Source: DASZVB01 sp036272055
GTDB lineage: Bacteria; Myxococcota_A; Polyangia; Polyangiales; Polyangiaceae
Assembly (NCBI GenBank): GCA_036272055.1
Contig: DATAZL010000112.1
Location: 1 to 64,000, forward strand
Direction of reading: 5' to 3'
Length of the DNA: 64,000 bases
Part shown: in pieces, positions 8,416-15,729 of the stretch
Layout of the letters: every line of letters starts with the position of its first letter
How positions within the stretch are numbered: the stretch's first letter is position 1
Made by a program: the position numbers and the translations under genes
Notes under the pieces: model-generated
What the model saw: only the letters and a program-made list of their open reading frames with translations
What the model was told of the DNA's origin: nothing
Databases searched by the model: none

Positions 8416-10698
8416 ATGTGGAACTCACTCCCCGGCTTCGGAACCGGCATTCTGTACGCGGTGCTCGTGGCCGCGGCGTACACGTTCGCCGTGGCGATAG
8501 CCGCGGGGCGAGGGCAACCCCGGCTGCTCGAATCGGCGCGGCGCGGCGCCTTTGCCACGTCGGGCCTCGTGGCGCTCGGCGTGCTCGTGCTCGCGTATGC
8601 GTTCGTGACCCACGATTTTCGGATCCGCTACGTCACCCGCTACAGCGACCGCTCGATGCCGATGGGTTACCTCATCGCGTCCCTGTGGGGTGGCCAGGAC
8701 GGGTCGCTGCTCTGGTGGTCATTTCTTCTATCCGGGTACACGACCGCGTGCGTCTTCTGGTTACGGGGAAAATACAGGCAGCTTCAGCCCTACATCATCG
8801 CGACCCTCATGGTGATCATGAGCTTCTTCGCGGTCCTGATGCTGTTCGCAGCGAACCCGTTCGAGTCGAACCTCGCGGGCGCGAAGCTCGACGGCGAGGG
8901 GCTGAACCCGCTCCTTCAAAACTACTGGATGGCGATTCATCCGCCGAGCCTCTACACGGGCTTCGTCGGCTGCTCGGTTCCGTTCTCGTTCGCGATCGCG
9001 GCGCTCGTCACCGGTCGCCTCGACAACGAGTGGATCATCGCGGTTCGCAAGTGGATGCTCTTTGCCTGGCTGTTCCTCTCCATCGGTAACGCGCTCGGCA
9101 TGGCCTGGGCCTACGAGGAGCTCGGCTGGGGCGGTTACTGGGCGTGGGATCCGGTCGAGAACGCCGCGTGTCTGCCCTGGTTCGGAGCGAGCGCCTACCT
9201 GCACTCCACGATGATCCAGGAGCGCCGCAACATGCTGAAGATCTGGAACGTCGTGCTCATCTCGATCACGTTCCTGCTCACGATCTTCGGCACGTTCCTC
9301 ACGCGCGCAGGCCTCATCTCGAGCGTCCACGCCTTCGCGCAGAGCGACATCGGCATCTTCTTCGTGTGGTTCATGGGCTTCGTCATCGCGGTGACGGCCG
9401 GCCTCATCGTGTGGCGTCTCCCTCAGCTCAGGAGCCGCGGTCAGATCGAGGCCGTGCTGAGCCGCGAAGCCGCCTTCGTCGTGAACAACTGGCTGCTCAT
9501 CGGTATCGCGACGTTCATCCTGATCGCGACGATCTTCCCGCGGATCAGCGAGTGGATCTGGAAAGAGACGGTGACCGTCGGTCCGCCCTTCTTCAACCGC
9601 TGGATGGCGCCGCTCGGCCTTGGCCTCCTCGCCCTCATGGGCGTCGGACCGCTCTTCGGCTGGCGAAAGACGAGCGGCGTGTCGTTGCTGCGCGCCGCCG
9701 CGTTCCCGGGCGCCGTCGCGGGCGTCGTCGTCGTGCTCCACGTCACGCTCGGCAAGCACTTCGGCTTCCCGGCCTTCGTCCAGCAGGACGCCTTCTATCC
9801 GGGCTTTGCCGGCGTGCTCCTGCAGAAGCTCGGTTCGATGGCGCCGGCTCTGACCATCTCGCTTGCCGCTTTCAACTTCGCGGTCGTCGGGCAGGAGTTC
9901 TATCGCGGCATCTCCGCACGAAGGAGCAAGTACGGCGACGAGGGCGTCTTCGAGGCGCTCCGCCACGTCGTCGACAAGAGCCGCCGGCGTTACGGCGGCT
10001 ACATCGTGCACATCGGCGTGGGGCTGATGTTCGTCGGCTTCTGCGGTCGCGCGTGGGAGATCGAGCACGAGGCCAGCATGTCGCCCGGCGATACGCACCA
10101 GATCGGCGAGTACACCATCACGTACCGCGGCCCGCGCATGGAGGTCGATCCGACGAAGCGCATGGTCTTCGCCGACGTCGATGTCGAGCGCAGCGGGAAG
10201 AACATCGGGCGCCTCAGCCCGGCGAGGTTCATCTACACGAAGGCCGGGCAGCCGACGACCGAGGTCAGCATGATGCGCGGCCTGCGCGACGACCTCTACC
10301 TGGTCGTCGGCATGATCGACCCCACGTCGAAGCGCGCGACGATGCGATTCCACGTGAATCCGCTCGTCTCGTGGGTATGGATCGGCGTCCTGGTGCTCAT
10401 GAGCGGTGCGTCGATCTCCCTCTGGCCCGAAGTGCGCTTGCGCGAAGTGGGCGTCTGGGGCTACCTGCGCGCCACGGCGGGAGCCGCGACGAGCATCATG
10501 CTGGCCATCCTTTTTGCTACTTCTTCCGCCCGGGCAGCGAGCCCGGTGGCGGCCCGGCCTCCTGCCGCGGCCGTGGTCCTTCCGGCGACACCGTCGGCGC
10601 CGCTCGCGCCGTTCGCGTACGGGGCCGCGCTCGCGGTCGGCGTGGGCGTCGTCGGGGCGTCCGTCTCGGAGCGGATTCGCTCGCGCAAGCGGCGCTGA
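8416..10698 (+). CDS. ccmF: CcmF/NrfE-family cytochrome c haem lyase subunit
   Basis: This 760-aa integral membrane protein belongs to the haem-handling family that attaches haem to apocytochrome c in the inner membrane/periplasm. The tryptophan-rich WWD signature WGGYWAWDPVENAACLPW is present near residue 240. Also present are the conserved LWGGQDGSLLWW near 95, FGTFLTRAGLISSVHAF near 295, and a periplasmic domain near 540-650 (GDTHQIGEYTITYRGPRME). About 14 or more membrane segments are apparent. After the last one is an unusual Ala/Pro-rich tail (residues ~695-735) followed by one more hydrophobic segment and SERIRSRKRR. It heads a three-gene unit with the next two genes. Other ccm genes are not in the window. 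Confidence 0.9.
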   Translation: MWNSLPGFGTGILYAVLVAAAYTFAVAIAAGRGQPRLLESARRGAFATSGLVALGVLVLAYAFVTHDFRIRYVTRYSDRSMPMGYLIASLWGGQDGSLLWWSFLLSGYTTACVFWLRGKYRQLQPYIIATLMVIMSFFAVLMLFAANPFESNLAGAKLDGEGLNPLLQNYWMAIHPPSLYTGFVGCSVPFSFAIAALVTGRLDNEWIIAVRKWMLFAWLFLSIGNALGMAWAYEELGWGGYWAWDPVENAACLPWFGASAYLHSTMIQERRNMLKIWNVVLISITFLLTIFGTFLTRAGLISSVHAFAQSDIGIFFVWFMGFVIAVTAGLIVWRLPQLRSRGQIEAVLSREAAFVVNNWLLIGIATFILIATIFPRISEWIWKETVTVGPPFFNRWMAPLGLGLLALMGVGPLFGWRKTSGVSLLRAAAFPGAVAGVVVVLHVTLGKHFGFPAFVQQDAFYPGFAGVLLQKLGSMAPALTISLAAFNFAVVGQEFYRGISARRSKYGDEGVFEALRHVVDKSRRRYGGYIVHIGVGLMFVGFCGRAWEIEHEASMSPGDTHQIGEYTITYRGPRMEVDPTKRMVFADVDVERSGKNIGRLSPARFIYTKAGQPTTEVSMMRGLRDDLYLVVGMIDPTSKRATMRFHVNPLVSWVWIGVLVLMSGASISLWPEVRLREVGVWGYLRATAGAATSIMLAILFATSSARAASPVAARPPAAAVVLPATPSAPLAPFAYGAALAVGVGVVGASVSERIRSRKRR

Positions 10699-10725
10699 CG
10701 CGCCGAAACTCCGTCCGGCTCGAAC

Positions 10726-11403
10726 ATGGACATCAACCGCCTGCTCGGCGATTCGTCTAAGTGGATCGCACCCGTCGTCGTTCTCGCTGCTCTCATCGTC
10801 GGCGCAACCGTCGGCCTCGGCCCCGCGCTCCTCGTCCTTGCGGGCGGCATGCTCGTGGGGGTCGTGTTGCTCTTCTGGTCGAGCGTCGGACGCCTCACCG
10901 GTGAATCACCGCTCAGCCTCGAAGAAGCCATCGGGCTCGGGGCGCCGAGCCCGGAAGAAGAGCGGAAGCGCTCCATCCTGCGCGCCCTGAAGGACCTCGA
11001 GTTCGAGCGCAGCGTCGGGAAGATCAGCGAGGAAGACTTCGCCGAGCTGTCGGCGCGCTACCGCGCCGACGCGAAGGCGCTCCTCAAGCTCATCGACGCC
11101 GAGTCCGCACCCATGCGCAAGCGCGCCGAGGAGCGCCTCGCGCTCCGTCTCCAGGGCGAACAAGCCTCGCCGGCAAAGTCGAAGTCGCGGAAGAAGAAGA
11201 GCGCGAAGCCGGTTCCAGCCGGGGCCGAGCAAGACGCCGCTGAAGCCCTTCCCCCGGAGCCCGACGAAGCCGTCGAGGCCGTCCCTGCACCCCCGAGCGC
11301 CACCGTCACGTGTCCCTCCTGCAGCACCAACAACGACCCCGACGCCGCCTTCTGCAAGCGCTGTGGCACCGCCCTCGGCAAACCCGCGGGAGCGACCTCG
11401 TGA
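10726..11403 (+). CDS. Membrane protein with C-terminal zinc ribbon, cytochrome c biogenesis-associated
   Basis: The 225-aa protein has two close N-terminal membrane segments (WIAPVVVLAALIVGATVGL, LVLAGGMLVGVVLLFW). A charged helical region follows (LRALKDLEFERSVGKISEED, residues ~85-125) that resembles the segment after the membrane part of CcmI/CcmH-type proteins. Then come a Lys/Ala/Pro-rich linker and a C-terminal zinc ribbon with CPSC near residue 196 and CKRC about 15 residues later. It lies 27 bp after the haem lyase gene and overlaps the next gene by 4 bp, so it probably acts in the same cytochrome c maturation step. Its precise role is inferred only from position. Confidence 0.7.
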   Translation: MDINRLLGDSSKWIAPVVVLAALIVGATVGLGPALLVLAGGMLVGVVLLFWSSVGRLTGESPLSLEEAIGLGAPSPEEERKRSILRALKDLEFERSVGKISEEDFAELSARYRADAKALLKLIDAESAPMRKRAEERLALRLQGEQASPAKSKSRKKKSAKPVPAGAEQDAAEALPPEPDEAVEAVPAPPSATVTCPSCSTNNDPDAAFCKRCGTALGKPAGATS

Positions 11404-12734
11404 AGCGCGTGAGGGCCCTCCGCTCCGCGTCCCTCGTCGCGCTCTGCGTGCTCGCGTCGTCGGCCCTCGCCGGCGCCCAGGCCGCCGCAGTGGACCCCGA
11501 CGAGCCTCTGCCCGCCGGTCACCCCAGCGTCGCGCCGAGCGGTGACGGGGACGGCAGCGACAGCGGCGAAGCGGACCAGCAGGGCGCGCCGCCCGGTCAT
11601 CCCGGCGCTCCCGCCGAGCCTCCCCAGGATCGCAGCTCGCCCGCGCCCGATCTCCGCCCCGGAACCATCGAGGTCCATCTCCACGACGAGAAGGACCATC
11701 CCATCAACGGGATGGCGGTCACGCTCGGTGTCATGAAGCAGGACGTCGCCGAGGGCGATTCGCACACCGAGCGAATCGGCAACACCGATGCCCGCGGCAT
11801 CGTGGTGTTCGACGGATTGCCGAACACCACGGCCTTCAGCTACCGAGCCGTAGCGTCGAAGGACGGCGGCGAGTTCGCGACGGAGCTCCTTCGCCTCGGC
11901 GAGCACGGCGGGCAACGCGTGCTGCTCCACGTCTTCCCGGTGACGCGCGATCTACGTCAGGCGCTGGTCGGCATGCGCGGCGTGATCTTCGTCCAGCCTC
12001 GCGAGGACGTCTTCCACGTCGAGACGAACTTCCAGATCCTCAACATCGGCACGCAGGCGTGGGTGCCGAACCAGGTGCGGATCCCCTTGCCGAGCGGCGC
12101 GAAGGCGTTCCGCCCGAGCGACGCCGCGAGCGAGACTCGCTTCGACCGCGTCGGCAACAGCCCGGTGGAGCTCGTCGGTACGTACCCGCCCGGGCAGCGC
12201 GAGACAGGCTTCACGTTCCAGCTCGACAACGATCACGAACCGAAGAAGACGCTTCGCATCGGCCTGCCGCCGCACGTCGCGGAGCTTCGGATCGTCGCCG
12301 AGGGCGCGCGCGGCATGATCCTCCGCGCGGACGGCTTTCCCGAGCCCGAGCCGATGCAGGGTCAGGACGGAAGCCGCCTCCTCGTCACCGGAAAAAGACT
12401 CGCGCGCGGCGACGCAGCGATGGACTTCATCGAGCTCACTCTCGAGAATTTACCGGTGCCGAGCCCCGGTCGCTGGTACGCCGTGTTCGTCGCGTGCGCG
12501 CTCGCCGCTCTCGGCATGAGCGCCGGATTCGGACGCAAGAGCTCCGACAAGATGCGACCGAGATCCGTCGACGAAGCAGAGGTCCGCGAGGCACAAGATC
12601 TCGTGCTCGACGAGCTCGTCACTCTCGAGAAGCTGCGCCGCGAAGAGCGCATCGGACCCCGCGCCTACGACGAGACCCGGGTCGAATTGCTCGACGCGCT
12701 GACCCGTCTCGAGCTCCAGCGCAGCACCGGCTGA
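11400..12734 (+). CDS. Exported protein with carboxypeptidase-regulatory-like domain and C-terminal membrane anchor
   Basis: The GTG at 11400 overlaps the previous stop (GTGA). It opens a signal peptide (VKRVRALRSASLVALCVLA, then SSALAGAQA). The ~444-aa protein has a Gly/Pro/Asp-rich linker, a beta-sandwich resembling carboxypeptidase regulatory repeats (TIEVHLHDEKDHPINGMAVT; TDARGIVVFDGLP) near 85-150, a large extracytoplasmic domain, and one membrane segment (WYAVFVACALAALGMSAGFG) near 360. A short charged helix follows (LVTLEKLRREERIGPRAYDE), similar in pattern to the helix of the preceding gene product. The shared helix and the 4-bp overlap suggest the two proteins work together with the haem lyase. 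Confidence 0.65.
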   Translation: MKRVRALRSASLVALCVLASSALAGAQAAAVDPDEPLPAGHPSVAPSGDGDGSDSGEADQQGAPPGHPGAPAEPPQDRSSPAPDLRPGTIEVHLHDEKDHPINGMAVTLGVMKQDVAEGDSHTERIGNTDARGIVVFDGLPNTTAFSYRAVASKDGGEFATELLRLGEHGGQRVLLHVFPVTRDLRQALVGMRGVIFVQPREDVFHVETNFQILNIGTQAWVPNQVRIPLPSGAKAFRPSDAASETRFDRVGNSPVELVGTYPPGQRETGFTFQLDNDHEPKKTLRIGLPPHVAELRIVAEGARGMILRADGFPEPEPMQGQDGSRLLVTGKRLARGDAAMDFIELTLENLPVPSPGRWYAVFVACALAALGMSAGFGRKSSDKMRPRSVDEAEVREAQDLVLDELVTLEKLRREERIGPRAYDETRVELLDALTRLELQRSTG

Positions 12735-13120
12735 GGGCCTCGCCGAGGCTCCGAGGGGACCCGTCCGGCGAGCCGGAGATGCACTTTTCTCTTCTCCACA
12801 GTCTGTGGATAAGCTCCGGAGAAGCCTGAAGATAAGCCGTCACGTATTTGCCGGCAGTGTGACGCCTACATTTCCTCCCCAGGTTGCCGTACTGCGTCAC
12901 CCGGGAGATGTCCCCAGGGCGCGCGACAAATAAACCTTAACTATCGTGCGCTTCCGGCACTCTCCCCAGAATCCACAACCCCTACGGTGACTACTTCTTC
13001 TTTTAAATCAAATAGATCAGAGAAGAGATCCGGATGTTCCGGGCTGCCCCGGGGCGTTGCGCACAGACAGGCTTCTCCGCGCTGGAAGCGCCAAGCCCCC
13101 AAGGCTAGAGCTCAGCGGAA
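12735..13120. other. Candidate chromosomal replication origin (oriC-like) upstream of dnaN
   Basis: This 386-bp non-coding region contains a perfect DnaA box (TGTGGATAA, 12804-12812), facing a one-mismatch box (TTCTCCACA, 12792-12800). Together they form the palindrome TCCACAG-T-CTGTGGA. A weaker box, GAATCCACA, lies at 12969-12977. Two AT-rich tracts stand out from the GC-rich background: 12926-12942 (ACAAATAAACCTTAACT) and 12996-13019 (CTTCTTTTAAATCAAATAGA). These are suitable as unwinding sites. The position before dnaN-recF-gyrB is a classic origin setting, but dnaA itself is not here. No gene was found in the stretch. Confidence 0.5.
12792..12812. promoter_or_regulatory. Paired convergent DnaA boxes
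   Basis: TTCTCCACA (12792-12800; consensus TTATCCACA with one change) and TGTGGATAA (12804-12812; exact on the minus strand) face each other across 3 bp. They sit inside a longer inverted repeat (CTTCTCC...GGAGAAG). Confidence 0.6.
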
Positions 13121-14254
13121 ATGCAAGTTGCCGTCGCGAAGAAGGACCTGCTCCGGGTCGTCGCCCGCTGCCAGGGCGTAGCCGACAAGAAAAGCACGAT
13201 GCCTGTGCTCGGCAACGTGTTGCTCGACGTGAACGGACCTGGCTCGCTGCGACTCGCTGCGACCGATCTGAATCTCGCCGTCACGGGACAGATCAACGCC
13301 GAGGTGCAGAAGGGCGGATCGATCGCCGTCGGTGCACGTGATCTGTTCGAGCGCGTGAAGATGATGCCCGAGGGGCTTTTGACGATCGCGACGAACGAGG
13401 GTTCCGGCGCGACGATTCGCGCTGCGAGCTCTGCGCGTCGCTACACGCTGCACGGGATCCCGGGAGACGAGTTTCCGTCCATCCCCGAGCCCGACGCGGG
13501 CGCTCCGACGTTCTCGCTCGGCGTCGATGCGCTCGCGAGTCTCATCGCGCGAACGCACTTTTCGATCTCGACCGACGACACGCGTCTGCACCTGAACAGC
13601 GCGCTCTTCGAGTGGGACGGCAACCGCGTGCGCATGGTGACGACCGACGGTCATCGGCTTTCGAAGATGGAGGTCACCGTCGCCGGCAAGCAAGCATCGG
13701 CCACGATGCTGATCTCGCTGAAGGGCATCCAGGAGCTTCGCCGTCTCGCCGACGAGGCACGCGCCGAGGCGAAGGGCGACGCGGATCTCGCCATCGAGCT
13801 GATCCAGAGCGGCGCGAACGCGTTCTTCCGTCTGCCCGGGCTCCAGTTCAGCGTGAAGCTCGTCGACGCGCAGTTCCCGCCGTACCAGCAGGTCATCCCG
13901 CGCAACATCGAGCGCACGGTCGTCGCGCCGCGTGCGTCGCTCACCGACGCGCTCCGCGCAGTGTCCATCGCCGCGAGCGATCGCACCGGCGGCGTGAAGC
14001 TCACGCTCGCGAAGGGCACGATGCGGTTCACGAGCGAGAGCCCCGACAGCGGCGAGGGCTTCGACGAGGTCGCCGTGGACTACGACGGCAACGACGTGAC
14101 CATCGGGTTCAACGCGCGGTACTTCCTCGACGTGCTCGGAGGGCTCGACGAGGAACGCGTCGAGATCGGCATCGGCGGCGAGCTCGACCCCGTCGTGGTG
14201 CGCCCTCACGGCTCGGAGGACTACCTCGCCGTGATCATGCCGATGCGGATTTGA
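13121..14254 (+). CDS. dnaN: DNA polymerase III beta sliding clamp
   Basis: The 377-aa protein is the replication processivity clamp. It has three repeated clamp domains: residues ~1-125 (MQVAVAKKDLLRVVARCQGV, SLRLAATDLNLAV), ~126-250 (NSALFEWDGNRVRMVTTDGH) and ~251-377. The C-terminus is YLAVIMPMRI, matching the conserved MP(M/V)R(L/I/V) ending that forms the protein-binding pocket. The length is normal. It follows the oriC-like region, and its stop overlaps the TTG start of recF by 3 bp, so the two are probably co-expressed. No strong Shine-Dalgarno is visible before the ATG. Confidence 0.97.
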   Translation: MQVAVAKKDLLRVVARCQGVADKKSTMPVLGNVLLDVNGPGSLRLAATDLNLAVTGQINAEVQKGGSIAVGARDLFERVKMMPEGLLTIATNEGSGATIRAASSARRYTLHGIPGDEFPSIPEPDAGAPTFSLGVDALASLIARTHFSISTDDTRLHLNSALFEWDGNRVRMVTTDGHRLSKMEVTVAGKQASATMLISLKGIQELRRLADEARAEAKGDADLAIELIQSGANAFFRLPGLQFSVKLVDAQFPPYQQVIPRNIERTVVAPRASLTDALRAVSIAASDRTGGVKLTLAKGTMRFTSESPDSGEGFDEVAVDYDGNDVTIGFNARYFLDVLGGLDEERVEIGIGGELDPVVVRPHGSEDYLAVIMPMRI

Positions 14255-15345
14255 CGAGCCGGATCGTCTTCGAAAAGGTCCGGGTCACCGACTTTCGCAA
14301 CATCGTCGCCCTCGACTTCGAGCCCTCGCCGGGGATCAACGTGATCACCGGCGACAACGGCCAGGGGAAGACGAGCCTGCTCGAGTCGCTCTACTTCGTC
14401 GCGACGACGCGGAGCTTCCGGGCGGAGCGCCCGCGAGAGATGCTGCGCGAGGGCGCGGAGCTGCTCGCGGTGCGGGCGCGCATCGTCGAGAGCGGCATCG
14501 CGCGGGAACAGCGGGTCGCGCTCGGTGCGCGCTCGCGGTCGGTGCAGCTCGACGGGAAGAAGCCGGAGACGCTTTCACGCTACGCGACGCGAACGCCGAT
14601 CGTCGTGTTCCATCCCGGCGATCTGACGATCCTCACGGGGCCTTCGAGCGAGCGGCGCACGCTTCTCGATCGCGTCGCGCTCTTCATCGACCCGCGGAGC
14701 GCCGATCATCGCCTTCGCTACACGCGCGCCGCTAAGTCGAGGAAGGCCGTGCTCGAGGAGCGCGGCACCCAGTCGCCCGAGCTCGGTCCCCTCGAGCAGC
14801 TCATGGCGCTTCACGGGAGCGAGCTGAGCCGCGCGCGCCTCGCGGCCGCCGAGCGGCTCATCGCCGCCCTGGGCCCGCTGGTGACGGAAATCGCGGCGCC
14901 CGACGTCACCGTCGGTGCCCGGTTCGCACCCGGAGGGTCCCTCGACGCCGCGGAGCTCCAGGCGGAGCTCGGCCGCCGGCGTGAGCAGGACCTTCGCCAG
15001 CGGACGGTCACTTGCGGTCCCCAGCGTGACGATCTCGACGTTCGCCTGAACGGACGCAGCGTGCGGCGGCACGCCTCCCAGGGCCAGCAGCGCATCCTGA
15101 CCCTGGCCTTGAAGGGCGCGGAGCTGGCCTGCGTACGCGACGCTCGCGGCGCGGAGCCGGTGCTTCTCCTCGACGACGTGTCGAGCGAGCTCGATCCGGC
15201 CAGGACCGGCGCTGTATTCGAGTTTTTGCACGACACCCCGAGTCAGGTTTTCGTGACGACGACCCGTCCGGAGCTCTTCGCCACACCGCGTCTCACGAGC
15301 GGCGCGCGAGTCGATTTTCGACTCGTCGCGGGCGCGTTCGCCTGA
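14251..15345 (+). CDS. recF: DNA replication and repair protein RecF
   Basis: The 364-aa SMC-like ATPase helps load RecA at single-strand gaps. Walker A is GDNGQGKTS (residues ~34-42), the signature is SQGQQRILTLALKGAEL near 272, and Walker B is VLLLDDVSSELD near 306. The N-terminal FEKVRVTDFRNIVALDFEPS is typical. The only start giving a full-length family protein is a TTG at 14251 that overlaps the dnaN stop (TTGA), implying translational coupling. The length matches other RecF proteins. Confidence 0.95.
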   Translation: MTSRIVFEKVRVTDFRNIVALDFEPSPGINVITGDNGQGKTSLLESLYFVATTRSFRAERPREMLREGAELLAVRARIVESGIAREQRVALGARSRSVQLDGKKPETLSRYATRTPIVVFHPGDLTILTGPSSERRTLLDRVALFIDPRSADHRLRYTRAAKSRKAVLEERGTQSPELGPLEQLMALHGSELSRARLAAAERLIAALGPLVTEIAAPDVTVGARFAPGGSLDAAELQAELGRRREQDLRQRTVTCGPQRDDLDVRLNGRSVRRHASQGQQRILTLALKGAELACVRDARGAEPVLLLDDVSSELDPARTGAVFEFLHDTPSQVFVTTTRPELFATPRLTSGARVDFRLVAGAFA

Positions 15346-15729
15346 CCCCGAGCGACGCGTGCAAATGACCACGGAGTGGTTATTCATAGTCGTTGCGAAG
15401 TCGGTTTCAGGCTGTGCGCTCGGGCTTCGAAACGTCGCGCCGAGAGCGCGTCGAACGAGACAGGCGAGACACGGGAAAGACGCGAGGCACGCGCCACTAA
15501 TTTGCGGCAAAAATGCGGGCTCCGATTGCTGCCGCAACCGCTCCGAACCCTTGCCCGAGAGGGCCTTCGGAGGTATATGAACAGGGGTTTTTCGAGTGCG
15601 GCCCGTCCTCGATTCATCACCGACTCAGGGCAGCCGCTCAGCAAGAATCCGACCTGCGAGAACAGTCGTGCGCCCCACTCTCGGCGCCCCTCTCGCTGAA
15701 GCAACCATCATCCACGTGAGGTTCTGATC
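15346..15729. other. 384-bp intergenic region before gyrB
   Basis: No gene is seen. The region holds a sigma70-like promoter candidate at 15551-15579 and a long leader of about 150 nt before the gyrB GTG. A supercoiling-responsive promoter would be expected here from known gyrB genes, but nothing in the sequence proves that. Confidence 0.4.
15551..15579 (+). promoter_or_regulatory. Candidate gyrB promoter
   Basis: TTGCCC (15551-15556) and TATATG (15574-15579) are separated by 17 bp in the otherwise GC-rich recF-gyrB interval. The spacing is ideal and each hexamer has two mismatches or fewer to the sigma70 consensus. Confidence 0.4.

Noticed and set aside
8761..10353. A 530-codon minus-strand open frame inside ccmF
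   Set aside because: Opposite-strand shadow of the haem lyase; low-complexity Arg/Glu/His content without any domain.
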